Source of the DNA: Hawksworthiomyces lignivorus
Lineage: Eukaryota; Ascomycota; Sordariomycetes; Ophiostomatales; Ophiostomataceae
DNA: 64,000 nt
Direction: 5' to 3'
Assembly: GCA_002917075.1 (NCBI GenBank)
Contig: NTMA01000136.1
Span: forward strand, 1-64,000
Shown here: positions 1 through 12,442 of the stretch, in pieces
Layout of the letters: every line of letters starts with the position of its first letter
Numbering within the stretch: position 1 is the stretch's first letter
Position numbers and translations under genes: made by a program
The notes under the pieces: generated by a model
Databases searched by the model: none
Seen by the model: only the letters and a program-made list of their open reading frames with translations
Told to the model about the DNA's origin: nothing

Positions 1-71
1 TAAAAAAAAAAAAAAAAAAAAAAAAACAGCCAAGAAAGGTAACAGAACAAAGAAGTTCCTAGAACACGTAC

Positions 72-326
72 CGCGTATTTCCTGGAACCCCACATGCGCT
101 CGACGACGCGCATCTGGTAGAGCGTCATGCACGCAAACAGCACCTCGGACGAGTTGGTGTAGCAGAGCTGGTAGGTCAGCGCCCGCCAGGTCTGGTGGTA
201 CCGGAGGATCTGCGGGTCCACGAGGATGTAGAAGTAGTGCTTGACGTCGAAGAGGCTCGCGCCGATGGAGGCCGAGACGAGTCCCAGCACGAGGCTGCGG
301 GTGACGGGGGCGTTTGTGAAAGACAT
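72..326 (-). CDS. Rhomboid-like UBAC2/Dsc2-type ER membrane protein, 5' exon only (partial)
   Basis: First exon of a minus-strand gene whose remainder lies left of the window. The ATG is at 326-324 and the exon reads 85 codons to 72, where it meets a GTACGT donor starting at 71 in phase 0. The translation starts MSFTNAPVTRSLV, continues with ASLFDVKHYFYILVDP, and ends TLYQMRVVERMWGSRKYA. This pattern (short N-terminal helix, a conserved YTNSSEVLF segment, then RVVERMWGS) is what I know from fungal UBA-domain rhomboid pseudoproteases such as fission yeast Dsc2/Ucp14, part of the Dsc E3 ligase that acts in the Golgi/ER on SREBP and membrane proteins. The C-terminal UBA domain cannot be seen here, so the family call rests on the N terminus only. 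The following intron contains the A-run at 2-26 (a T-run on the coding strand). The gene is divergent from the cis-prenyltransferase at 1280. Confidence 0.68.
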
Positions 327-1279
327 GGCGGCGGGCTATCGGGGGAGTGTGGAGACAGAATGAGTCGAGACAACTACCGGCCTGCCGGGCGACGTACGAC
401 GGAAGGAATCACAAAATCGAGGCTGTGGAAAGAAAAACTATGAGGCGCTGTTTCTCTCTCTCGTCGTCCTCCTGAACTGATCTCCCGAGAGCTCTGGCGC
501 CGTCTGCTTTGGCTCCGGTTCGGTTCCGCCTGAGCCCTGGCTCCTCTGGTCCTCAGCTGTCCGGAATTCCGAAACCCAGCTGGCTGCCCCGTTGGCTGCT
601 CTTTTTTTTTATTTCCTCGCTGCTGTTCCTGCGTCTGCGGAAGCTGCGCCAGGCTATCGCATGTTGCTCGTGACCGAATACGTGGTAAATATCACCAATC
701 TGGACATATGGCGACAGATATGGTGTGGTCGTTTTTGGCGCATGGAGGATATTGTATGGAGCTGTCTGGTGGCAGTTTGCCGCAAGGTGTTATTTTCGAT
801 GGCCGCTGGAGTGCCGCTCCCTGCTGAATGGCCACAGACCTACCCACCAGTGTCACCACCACCAAACCGCCAGCACCACCAGCACCTCCAAAAAGTGTAC
901 GCCCCACAAACCACAATAGTGGACCACGTCACCTTTAACGAACCACATGCTTAATTTGTGCCTCTGGTTTGGTGCAGCACCGCATTCCTACGGCGTAATA
1001 TACACGACGTATTACGGGGGCTGGTTCCCATTACAAGCAGAAAAAAAAAAAAAAAACGAGGTGACCCCCAAAAAAGAAGAAGAAAGGGAGAGATCTGGCC
1101 ATCTGTCTTGCTGTCCCCTTTCGAACATTTTGTCCTTTTTCTGTCCATCACCTCAATCGTGCGAACTGCAGCGGTCGATTGCTCTGCGCTTTTTCCCACC
1201 TCCGCCGCGTTCCGAAAATATCCCTTTCCCAGCTGGTCCGCGCAACGAGCACCTGCGGCCGGCGCCAACTACCGCCGCA
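327..1279. promoter_or_regulatory. Shared intergenic region of two divergent genes
   Basis: About 950 bp separates the minus-strand Dsc2-like start from the plus-strand cis-prenyltransferase start, so it must hold both promoters. A long A-run lies at about 1040-1056 and a pyrimidine-rich leader at 1100-1270 precedes the plus-strand start. No convincing gene is seen; the open frames here are short, overlapping and unlike known proteins. Confidence 0.5.
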
Positions 1280-2620
1280 ATGTCCGACCTCTACCTCTCT
1301 CACCTCCGCAACTGGCTCTTCAGCTCGCCGCCGGCAGAATGGGCGCTGCATCAGATCCACGAGCTCACGATTGGGGCTCTCAAGCAGGGCCCAATACCGA
1401 ACCACGTCGCTTTCGTGATGGACGGCAACCGTCGGTATGCTAAGAGCCACAAGATCGAAACCGTCGAGGGCCACCATCTTGGATTTGAAGCCCTGGCTCG
1501 GGTAAGCCAGCCAATCCGCTCCGTCTTGCGTTCCCCGTTGAATCCGTACGAGAGCGAATTTCTAACCAAAGATTTGTGGTGTGTTTTGCCTTTATAGGTC
1601 CTGGAGATATGCTACAAGTGCGGCGTCAAGGTTGTCACCGTCTACGCATTCAGCATCGAGAACTTCCAGCGGCCCAAGTACGAGGTGGACGGCCTGATGG
1701 AGCTAGCCAAGGTGAAGCTAGAGCAGCTGATCCAGCACGGCGAGCTTCTGGAGCGGTACGGGGCCAGCGTCCGCGTGCTTGGGCAGCGGGATCTTATCCG
1801 GGCCGATGTGCTGGATGTGGTCGAGCGGGCCATTAATGTGACTAAGAACAACGACAAGTAAGTCGACGCGGTTGCCCTTCTCTGCCGGCTTTTTTTTTTT
1901 TTGGTTTCGGTCCCACCTCTAACCCAATTTTTTTTCTTTCTTTCTAGGGCGATCCTGAACATCTGCTTCCCCTACACGTCGCGCGAGGAAATCACGCGGT
2001 CGATCCGCACGACGGTGGAGGAGTTTTCGAGCCCGCAGCGGCAGCGGTCGCACAGCACGCCGTTCTCGCAGACGCGCATCAAGCAGAAGATCCTGTCGAA
2101 GCAGCTGGACCGGCCGGACACGCCGCTGCTGTCGACGATCCGCGAGACGTCGCCGGCGCCGTCGTCGTCGGCGTCGCGCACAGGCGACATTGAGGACTCG
2201 GTGTCGTCGACGACGACGCTGCCGCCGGGCTCGCCGGCGTCGCAAGCCGGGTCGTCAGTCGCCAGCAGAGACAAGAACAGCAGCAGCAGCAGCGGCAACG
2301 ACGCCCTCGCCGGCGCTGGCGCTGCCGGCGACGTCACCATCCTGCCGAACCCGGAGACCATCACGACGGAGACGCTCGACAGCCACATGTACACGGCGGG
2401 CGACCCGCCGCTGGACATCTTCGTGCGCACCAGCGGCGTGGAGCGGTTCAGCGACTTTATGCTGTGGCAGTGCCACCAGGACACGCAGGTGTTCTTCCTC
2501 AAGTGCTTCTGGCCCGAGTTCGACCTGTGGCACTTCCTGCCCGTGCTGCTCGAGTGGCAGTGGCGCCAGAAGCAGAAGGCCCGCGACGAGAAGCCGCGCC
2601 GCCGCCTCAAGCAGCGCTGA
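1280..2620 (+). CDS. Dehydrodolichyl diphosphate synthase (cis-prenyltransferase, Rer2/Srt1 type)
   Basis: Three exons: 1280-1501, 1598-1857, 1948-2620, giving 384 residues. Introns start GTAAGC and GTAAGT and end TATAG and TCTAG. The enzyme adds isopentenyl units in cis to farnesyl diphosphate to make the dolichol precursor for N-glycosylation at the ER; in fungi it works with a Nus1-type partner. Conserved motifs visible: [14 protein letters not shown] with the catalytic Asp at residue 48, GHHLGF (64-69), [14 protein letters not shown] (about 90-103), and [15 protein letters not shown] from residue 321, where most relatives have RTSG followed by E-T/R-L. The C-terminal [19 protein letters not shown] fits the family. 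Between residues about 186 and 299 a Ser/Thr/Ala-rich insert interrupts the catalytic fold; the usual enzyme is nearer 280-340 residues. The ATG is the first one upstream of [13 protein letters not shown], a typical N terminus. Confidence 0.93.
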
Positions 2621-4359
2621 GCAGCGAGCATGGCCCTCCCGCAAACCATCCTGCAAAGTATACCAACCAACCAAAGCATGTAATCCATACAGCGTTGCAC
2701 GACGACGAGAGCTTATATAGACAGACCTGCATCATGCCATACTTTTTTCCTTTTGTATCTCCTTTCATTTTTTTTTTCTCTTCTCTTTTTTGTTATCTTT
2801 TCTAGCGACAGACTATCGATTGCAACAGCAAGCAGCCGAGCAAAGGGAACCGTTGTGGAAACGGTTACACCACTGAATTTCATTTTCTTTATTTCACTAA
2901 TTACGTTGATCTCATGGACTGCCTTCTTTCTTGCATGCCTGTGTATTTTATAATCATTTCTTTTCCAATTCGCGTGGGTGAATGTCGGACTGGAAAATAA
3001 AAAAGGGCGTGGAAGGGAAAGGCCACAAACATCCACATATACACCTTTCCATTTGCGTACATATGTTTTTCTGTATACAGCACAATTCGGGATTGATTTC
3101 ACGGATTTGAGAAATGATAAACATGCACTTTTTTTCGCATGTCAGGTTTTCCGGCACGGCGGATAACAAGGTTTTGTGGCTGCTGCACGACACAAAAACG
3201 TGTCATCTGTACTCCGTACATACATGTATTATTAGGGGGAGCAAATGATAATACGGCTCGTGTGGGCAAGACTCGATCCAAGCTCAAGGTTTATTTTTAT
3301 TAGAATTAGGCATATTGCTCCGTGCTCCGTACAGTGTTCCCGCAGTACTGCAGCACTGCAATAGTTAAGCGTACAGTTACACAGCTCTGTCCCTCTCTCT
3401 GTGCCTCTCCTGCGCCTGTCCTGATCTGCCCATTTCTTCTTCGTCTTATCTTATCGCAATCTTACGCTAGGACCTGTGACGTGCACTTGGTCGGCGACGG
3501 AACGATAAAAATCCGTAGTGGGGACGGGGATTTTACAGGCCTATTACAGCGGATGGTGTGCGCTGCGGGTGTGTCTTTAGCGCGGCGCAGAGGAATTTAG
3601 TCGGCAGATCCAGCGCATTTTGGGGAAGAACGGGGGGGGGGGGCTGGCAGCACAGGAGGGAAAAGTAAAGTAAAATAGAAAACGGGTCCCACTTGCTGGA
3701 TCGCTGGCGGCGCTTTGGTGGTGGTGGCAGCAGTAGTGGTACTCCGTACTGGTGGTGGCTGCTCTGCTTCTTCTCGCTTCGCTTCTTCGCTTCTTCTCCT
3801 CTGCCTTTGCTTCTTCTTCTAATCCTCCAAACCCTCGTCGAGCCGCTTCACAACCCCATGACAGATCCCTTGCTAGACGCTGGACAATTCCTTCTGTTCC
3901 TCTGGTCTGTCGGCAGCGATGCTGTAATCACAAGCTGACAGGTCTCTTTTTTGCAGAGCAAAGAAAAAGTTGGCTCAGTCGCCCTTTTGCTGGTCCTTCT
4001 TTTTTTTCCTCTCTCTTTTCTTTTTACTCCTCTCTGTTTCTTCCCTCCTCTCCCAAGAGGAGAGACCCCCGTGACAACTTCGCACGATCTTGCAAGGCTA
4101 CTTTGTTCGGCGAGTTGTCGTCGCTCTTGTAGTACTTTGTGCTTTTGCCTCATTCTTTCTTCTATTCTTGTTGCTACGACTCGATTTTCTCGGCTTTTTT
4201 TTTTCCCACCCTCTCTCCTCTTCCTCGCAACGACGCGACGCCGACCATCCTCCACCCACCAATTTCGCCGGCCTCTTCTCTTCGACTTTTCCTCCCCTCC
4301 TCCCTCGCTCTTTCCTGTCGTCCTCTTTCAATTCCATTGACTAGTCTTCTCCGTCGACA
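2621..4359. other. Intergenic: 3' region of the prenyltransferase gene and long leader of the ING gene
   Basis: No gene supported. TACTCCGTA-type motifs lie at 3210-3218, 3324-3332 and 3740-3748. From about 3750 to 4359 the plus strand is strongly T/C-rich, as in long fungal 5' leaders, which suits the gene starting at 4360. Confidence 0.5.
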
Positions 4360-7300
4360 ATGAAGACAGCAAAACCCCCCTCGAGCGCGTCCGAGGCGCT
4401 CCCTGGTAGAAGGTCACAGCCGGTTCGGCAGACGCGGACAAATCCGCCGCGGTCGTCTGTCGCCTCGTCCAGTCGAGCTGGTGGCCGCGACGGCCGCGAC
4501 GGTGCCGCCGGTGGTGTCGGCCACGAGCAGCCTATCGACATCTTTCCTGCCGTGACCCACTTTGCCGACGCAATCACCGCCCTCCCCAAGGAGCTCGTGA
4601 AGCACTTCACCCTGCTCAAAGAGGTCGACGCTAAAATCCACGTCCCGCAGCAGTCGCTCTTCCAGCTGATCGACACCGCCCTCCGCATACCCCCGCCCAA
4701 CACCACTCGCTCGCCCTACGACGGCTACACTACACAGACGCACACGGCTACGGCCACGGCCAGTGCCCCCGCCTCCGCCCCGATGACCGCCCAGAACAGC
4801 AGCGCCAGCGACGCCGCCGCCCTGGCCGTCGCCATGAACGGCGGGCGTCCGCCCGCCGCCGCCGCCGGCTCTCTCTCCGCGTCGCAGAGCAGCCAGCACC
4901 CGGCGCAGCTCCAGGTGCCTGGCAGCGGCGACGCGCTGGCTGCTGGCGGCAGCGCCGGTGCGGCATCGGCGTTTGACCCGAGCAATCTGCCGCGGCGGCA
5001 GCTGTTCCGCCAGGTGGCCATCGAGATCAAGGAGATGCTGGTGGCGCTGGAGGAGAAGAACCACGTCATCTCGACGGCCAACGACGCTCTGAACAGGCAG
5101 CTGGCGCGCATCGATGACATCTGGCCGCACCTCGAGCAGGAGTTCAGCGACGAGGCCAAGTGGGGCAGCACCACCCACTGGGCCTACCCGGAGAACCGCG
5201 CCGCCAGCCGCGCCAACAACGCCGGCAGCAGCGCCCAGGCCGAGCGCTCGCGCCGCGAGGGCGCCGCCAGCCTGTCGGCTGCCGCCCAGCAGATCGCCGA
5301 GGAGGCCGCCGCCCGCAGCGACGCCCGCAAGCAGGCCATCGCCGCCCGCCGCAGCCAAAAGGCCGCCCAGCAGCAGCAGCAACAACAACAGCAGCAAGCA
5401 CAGCAGCAGCAGCAGGCACAACAGGCGCAGCAGGCGGCAAACAGCGGCCACCACGACTCGGACGCGGACGATCTCCAGCAAAAGGCCGAGGCCAAGAAGT
5501 CCGGCGGCTCCTCCAAGTCCAGGAAACCCCTGCCAGACGCCAACAGCGCGGCTGCTGCTGCTGCTGCTGGCGTCGGCCTGGGCATCTCTGGTGCAGCGTC
5601 GGCCGCGGCCACTAACGGCGGCGCGCCGACGTCTGCGCCAAAGCGGCGAAAGGTCGAGAAACCCGCAGCAGCGGCGGCCACCGCAGCGCCCATGGAGCGC
5701 GCCATGAGCGGCGTCTTCGGCGCCGGCGCCAGCAGCAGCAACGGCACTAAGGCCCGCACGTCCAGCCCGCGCGAGTCCCCTGCCCCCGACGGCGGGGCTA
5801 AGAAGAGGAAGGCGCTGCCCACTGGCGGCAACCAGGCAAAGAAAAGGTTTGTTGCCCTACCTGCCCTGAATCTGTGATGTTTAAGCTCTGCCCACCATAC
5901 TAATCTGCGTCTCCTGCTTTCTAGTCGCAATGGCACATCGGCCGCCTCCTCGCCTGTCATCGGCTCATTCCCCGACACAAAGCTCGGACGAGGCTCGCCG
6001 GCGCCGGCAAGCAGAAATCTGGCAGGCCACGTCGCGGAAAGCCTCGCACGATCGGCCAGCAGTGGCGGCACACCTGGTGGAGCTATCGGAAGCAGCGGTA
6101 GCGGCAGCAGCACCAAGGCCAACGCATCAGGTGACAAGCTAGCTGACAAAGCGGCTGACCGGACTCCCACCATCGAGACTGCCGACAGCAGCAAATCCGC
6201 TGCGGACAGCAAGAAGAACACGCCCAACCCCGTCAACAGCAGCAGCAGTGGCGGCAGCGGCGCAGGCCGCGATGACGGTGCTGCTGACATCTCTAGCAGC
6301 GCTGGAAAGACCAGCGACAACAGCAGCAGCAGCAAGAGCAGCACTGCTGGGTCGGCGGCCAGCGGCGGCAGCACATCTATCACGGACCCAAGCCCCGGCG
6401 GTTCCCAAGAAGGCGGTGACAGCTCAGGCACCGCAGACAGAGACGTCGCTGCCAGCTCTGGTGCAGCACTGTCCAAAGAGAGCGCACCACCCGCACAGAA
6501 GTCGAGCGCGACACACACCGCCACCGAGAACAGCCGGCAACACCGGCCATCGCCTTTGGCGCTTGCACCCGACAGCAAACAGGCCAACGGCGGCGAGCCA
6601 GCATCTGCACCAGCGGAGGCTACTCCGCAAGCAAACGGTTCGCGGACACCGGCAGACAAGCAGAGCAAAGAGCCAGCACCCACGCCAACCCCGGTCGGCG
6701 CCGCAGCACCCTCGCCTGCGCCTGTCCCCACCAAAGCAGACATTCTCAAGGTCGAGGCCGCCGAGAGCAGCCCCATAGTGGCATCAGTCATGATGACGCG
6801 CACGCGGTCAGCGGGCGGCCTCGACAAGAAATCAGACGCTACCGGAGGAACGATCGCAGCAGCAGGTGCCAAGTCCGCTGCTGCTGCCGCCGCTGCCACT
6901 GCTGACGAGATCGTGGCCAAGAAGGAGCCGACACCGTCGACACCGGGACTGGCCGTCCAGCTACCGCCGACCATCACGACGACCAAGAGTGGCCGTGCGA
7001 GCAAGCCCTCCACGCCGGCGCTTGCAACGTTCGCCGAGGCGGCATCGTCGTCTTCGCGGTCACGGCCATCGCGCGCCGGCGAGTCTTCTGCGGCGTCTGG
7101 CGGCAAGGATGGCCTCAGCGGCGCGAGCAGCAGCAGCAGCGCTGCTGGCGGCAGCGGCAACGGCGGGAACGGCAGTAGCAGCGGTAGCGGCGCAACGGCC
7201 AAGCGCAGCCACAAGAAGGGCGCCTCGTCCATCTCGTCGCAGGCCCACTCCCACGCCCGCTCGCAGTCCGCCAGCCACAACCACCACAGCACGTCCGCCG

Positions 7301-7810
7301 ACGACACGAACGGCGGCGGCAGCGGCGGCAGCGGCTGGCCGCACGGCGGCCAAAACAGCCACGGCAGCCATCGCGACCGCGACCGCGACCGCGACCGCGA
7401 CAACATAAACAGCAGCGGCGGTGCCGGAAGCTCTGCGAGCGGCAGCGGCGGCAGCAGCAGCAGCAAGCTGCAGCACCAGAAAGAGCAGCAGCAGCAACAA
7501 CAGCAGCTACAGCTGCAGCAGCCGCAGGGCCAGGAGGAGGACGAGGACGACCCGCTGTACTGCTACTGCAACCGGGTCAGCTTCGGCGAGATGATCGCCT
7601 GCGACGCCGACGACTGCAAGCGCGAGTGGTTCCACCTCGAGTGCGTCGGCCTGCGCGTGGCGCCCAAGACGAATGGTGAGTTATCTTTTTACATTTTTCC
7701 ACGCATATGCAATGTTTCTAACATCCTCTCTTCCTCTCACAGTGAAATGGTACTGCGACGACTGCAAGAGGCGGCTACGGGTGGGCGAGCGAAAGGCGAA
7801 CGGACGGTGA
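4360..7810 (+). CDS. ING family PHD-finger protein (Pho23-like), unusually long
   Basis: Three exons: 4360-5846, 5925-7675, 7743-7810, giving about 1101 residues. Introns start GTTTGT and GTGAGT and end TCTAG and CACAG; reading frame is continuous across both. Residues about 58-115 carry the ING N-terminal helices ([20 protein letters not shown], then [15 protein letters not shown]), and conserved helix continues to about 265. The C terminus holds a C4HC3 PHD finger (about 1041-1090: [37 protein letters not shown]), which in this family reads H3K4 methylation. The last exon splits the final zinc ligands. Pho23 belongs to the Rpd3L deacetylase complex; assignment to that branch over Yng1/Yng2 is inferred from the N terminus. 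The roughly 750-residue middle is Ala/Ser/Gly/Gln-rich with polyQ at about 343-365, RDRDRD repeats near 980 and no recognisable domain. Relatives are usually 300-900 residues long. Confidence 0.9.
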
Positions 7811-10800
7811 ACAAAAACGACATTCTGCTACAAGGGTTAATTTGGGGGGGAGGGGGGGGTTCTAATCACGGCACAGGAGGGGAGGTGTTTTCTTTTCTTT
7901 TTTTTTTTGCTTTGCTTTCGATTGTTTCTCTTTTGCCTTTGCACGCTCTACCAAGAGAGCAGCAACACAGGAAGGGGGCGCCATATTTTGTCTTGTCGCG
8001 GCATTGCTCCGTGTGCATGTGTGAAATTCTTCTCTTTTTTTTTTTTTTTCTTTCGGGTTCGGGCGTATTTTTTATCTCATCCTTTTTCGTTCTTATCATA
8101 TTCCAGTGTCTACCATGTCCAATTGGCCATGCCATATCCCGTATATACCATACGAAGTATTTTATTCAAATGCATATTAAGTGTCCAAGTGATGAACCGC
8201 AATCTTGTAAGCTGCAGGCATGCATAGGCTTGCACGAATACGATGATATTGCAGGCCCCCTTCTCTCTGAAATTTCGGGGCCAGTCTCTGCACCAGTGGC
8301 GTCTTCTACCTCTCATTTAGTGAAAGAGGAAAAAGAGTGGGTACCTGCCCAGCCCCCTGCTTACTAACTTCTTGGAGCGAAAGCATCACCATGTCGTCAC
8401 ATCTCAAATTACGGATTTTCCTAAATTAACATCGTGGGAGTCATACGAGGCGAGTTCCCAGGACAACGGGACGGAGATAGCAAGAAGAGGCATTACGCAC
8501 AGCCTTGCAGCGAGCTTCGGTATTGTGGCAGCTGTCCGCGTCTCCGCCAGTTCTTCGCTACCCGAAAACAGCATCAACTGGTTTACTCAGCAGGAAGATT
8601 TTCTATGCTTTCTTAGCGCTTCGGGGCTGTGGCGCAGTCCCCCAAAATACGTTGAGAACCGGCCGAGTGAGCAAGTTCCAGAGAATAGCGAATGACCAAG
8701 GGGCGCACGTGAACCAGCTTTTTTTTTTTTTTTTTTAGCCAGGCCTCTTCCTTTCGGGTCGCCGGTCGTGCCGTTCTTGAAACCGCTTCCCGCCTTTCCC
8801 CTTTGTCTGGGCAAGCCTCAATTCTGGTCACGGGTCCCGCGGAATTGGGAAAATAAATCATAAGAGATGCGTTCTCAAACAAACAAGAAGGCCGGCGGAT
8901 CAAGGCGGCTTGCCTCGGCTTGGCGAAGAGAGGAAAAAAGCTGAGACGGACTCCGACACTATGCCATGCGACTAAAGCAAATCAATCGCTTTTTGGAAAT
9001 TTCTGCGACGCTTCTGTTTAACCGACTAAGAGAGGTAGGCTGGCTGGCTGGCTGGGGACGAACTCCATCTAAATCGTAGGCTTAGAAGACGAAAACCATC
9101 GTCCTGCAGCAACCACCGACAGGAGAGGCTGTCGGTCAGGTTTTCTGTGTTTTCGGTCGTCCAATATCTTCTGCTTTCGTATTTACGCCGGGCAGAAGGC
9201 TGAATCCTCTGGGAACGAGCCGAAGCCTGATGCCATCTGGACGCCAGCAAGCGCGAGCGATATCGCAGCGAGATTGGCGGACACGGCTGCCCTCCGTTTT
9301 CGCACGCTCATATCCTGCTCAGATTTCAAAGGACTAAGAGAAAGCAAATAAAGATGGAGATTGTTGATAAACTTTTTTTCCCGCGTCTCCTCTTCTCGTT
9401 CTCCGCTTGAGAACAATGGGGGGCGGCGATTGGATCTATATGTATTCTCGTAGGGCAAGCGCGGAAGGGCGAGGAAATCAACCTAGCTTCCGGGGGTTCT
9501 GGGTTGTGCCGTGCCAAGTACAGCTCGACGCGAGATGCAATCAAGCCCCAGATGCTTCGCCTGAGAGCTAACGTGCAAGCTACCTTGTAGATGCAGTCAG
9601 CGCCTGCTTGGTATTTGCTGATTGGGGGCGACTTCGAGTGTGGATGGCCAGCAGCCAGAAAGAAGAGGCGAGAGGCGTAATTAGAATTGGACGCGGCGAG
9701 CAAAATCTTAGAGCAAGTTTCTCGAGGATCCTCGTATTTTCTGCTTCCAGGAGAGCTTTCATAGCTCGTCTGCCAATGAGCGGTTGTATAGCCCCAATGT
9801 GGCAGCTATACTTGCACAGAGCCCGATCTTACGTCGTCAAATGAAATGGCTTGATCCAAGCCAAGGAACCAAGACACCAAGAAAAGCACAAAAGACGCTG
9901 CATGGAAAAAGACAGAAATTATCACGCAAATTAGACCCGGACAGTCAAAGAAGGAAAAGGAAACTGGCACAGCAAATGGCGCAACTCCTAAATGAGATGT
10001 CTTCACAGCGGACCACCCATATGAGATCATCGAGGGATTGCAGCGAAATCGAAGAGGCCATCAATCGTCAGACCCCAAGAGTGTGTCAGTCGCACAGCTC
10101 ATAAAGTAATTCTTAACTAACAAAAACCGAACGACTGGATGAGACGCGGCGACCTGTAAGAAGCGAGGACCACTGAAAGAGCCGCCATGCAGGAAATAAG
10201 CCAAGGCTAAAGCAAAAAAAAGCACCCAAAAGGTTGATGGCAGATGCGTGTGTGTGCCAAGCATGTAGCAGGGGGAACATGAGAGAGAGGGGCCGCCGGG
10301 ACGGAAGAGACGGCCGGGACATGGCATGTAACAATGTACGACAGTTAGCAGCATCTGCTTGCTTCAGGCGTTTTCTATTACCAAATCATGAGCCAATAGT
10401 TGGTTTTAGACAGCCCGCTAATAATACTGCGTCGGTCTTCTGCACAGGAGTTTTGTTGCGGTCGACGGCCGTTACGTGGTACGCACAGGGCATAAGAGTC
10501 GCGACCTTGTGTTCAGGTGACCAGCAAAATCAGGGGTGAAGGAATGCGAGCTGGGTGCTGCGCCCAGTAAGCCCACAGTACACACAGGCATCAGCCAAAA
10601 GTGAACCCAGCTCCCCAGCTAGTAGTCCAGCACGTCCAGCTCCTCTTTATTACGGAGTATTTCCATTACTTAATCGTAGCGCGAGGCCAAGACAAGATGA
10701 ACGGTTATCATGCTAGACGGCTTGGAAAGCAAACGCCGCCTGGACGCCGTATTGCGCTGGTTTTTCGCCTCCCGCAGCACGTCTCCAAGCTAAGTCCGAC

Positions 10801-12442
10801 TAAGTATTTTTCACATCGCTAACAGCAATGGATGACTCTTCGTAGCGTCTTTCGCCTCTGCCTCGCCTCTTCGCTCGCCCGTTGTCGTCTCGCTTTCCCC
10901 ATAATAAAATTTTTGTTGCCCTACATACATGGTCACTCGTACTCACGTCTAATCCACTGTAAAGTACAACGTGTGCTTGGACGAGCCCGGCGACTTTTCC
11001 CCAGGCCGCGACTATGTCTAGCCACAGCTCCGATCGACCCCAAAAGATCAGTCAGTTGCTCAGCTGCGAGACCGCTCCGGAACTCTCAGACTAGCAACTC
11101 CACGGAGCAGAAAAGATCAGAGACGATGGTGGCGATGACGGGAGGGTATTCTCTGGGGGAGGGAGCTATATAGAGAACGAATTCTTTTATGTAAATAGAA
11201 TCTGGCATTTTCTTTCCGTTTGATCATGATCAGCGTTTTGTAAACACACTTTTCTCTCGCCTTCCACACAAGCACTGCCAAGACTGATCACAATAATACC
11301 ATTCTTGCCTATTTCGATCCTGCTTTTATACAACACCCAGATTTCCACAACACCACAATCGCATCAGTGCCATAGCATAACAGCAACAAAGAAACTTGAT
11401 AGACGAGGAAACTCGCAAAAAAAAACGAAATTACCCTTTCACCGACAGCATCAGCGACACGCCATTCTGCCGAGCTTTGACGTGGTTCAACGAAACGGAC
11501 TTGTCTCAACGCTGCTCTAGCAGTCATATCATTTCATAACGTAAGTAGTCCATCTCCGCATCCATTCCACTGCTTTCCCCAGTTCTCTCGTCCATCGCAG
11601 CACATCGCAACACGTCGCAGCATTGCCCAATTCGTCTCCTCAGTTACGGCCCCTTTCTATTTTTCTTTATTCATCTCTCTCCTCCTATCCTAGCCGCCTC
11701 ATTGTCATCCAGACCCGGCCGACCCATCCGGCAGAGGGAAAAGAAGGCACGAGGCATGCATGTGGAGAAATGGCCACAGACAAACTACGGTGAAATTGAG
11801 GGTCAACAAACAAACGGAGACCACACAGCGAAGCACGAAAAGGGGAAAATGGAGTCACGAGAGCCCTTGGGTTTTGGCATGTCCGTCTTTCTATTATTCA
11901 TACTTCCAGTCCTTTTTGCCTTATTGAGGAAAAAGGAACACGAAAGCGCAGTCGTCTTTTCCTTTCCCCTCTTCTGCGTTCCCGGTGCCAGCAAAATCGT
12001 CGAATTTGTTACCTAACAAGTCGCCCTTTTGACTAATAGAAAGCCCCTTAACGCTTTCCTTCGGGCCTCGTGTTACCTTTCTATGGTGGTTGTTTTATAC
12101 ACCGACCGCTTGCTTCCTCACCCCCCCTGGCCATCCATCATTGTTTTTTTATGTGCTTTTCTTTTGATTTCTTTTTATTTCCCCGACTTCTTCTCTGATC
12201 TTCAGAATCCATTTCTCCTCTTTCATTGCATCCCAGACCACCAAGACAAGGCACCAGAAAAGTACATCACACACGACCCGTTTCTCTGCAGGAGACTGAC
12301 AACGCAGTAGCAGTAGCCTCTCACATATAGGCCAGACTTACACACACCTTTCTCAGCCAGACGGAATCCGACCGTTCTCAGATCTGGTCACATTGCTCCA
12401 TTTTCTATTTCTTTTCTTTCTCCATACGATCCAGCCAATTTA
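7811..12442. other. Gene-poor intergenic region, 4.6 kb
   Basis: No convincing gene on either strand. The open frames are under 130 residues, overlap one another and lack recognisable motifs. Visible items: T-runs at about 8040 and 8719-8736, a GGCT tetranucleotide run at 9038-9055, a CACGTG at 8706-8711, TACGGAGTA at 10651-10659, and a possible promoter with TATATAG near 11170. From about 11300 on it looks like a 5' leader of the gene at 12443. A strong GTAAGT at 11541 and acceptor candidates such as TCTCAG near 12351 allow a leader intron, which is inference. Confidence 0.4.

Noticed and set aside
4414..7466. Long minus-strand frames of 355 and 760 residues opposite the ING gene
   Set aside because: Antisense shadows of GC-rich repeat-coding DNA; leucine/alanine-rich nonsense with no family signal.
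9183..9312. Short minus-strand frame starting MSVRKRRAAVSANLAA that looks like a signal peptide followed by a possible GTAAAT donor
   Set aside because: No second exon continuing a plausible secreted protein could be found; under 45 residues.
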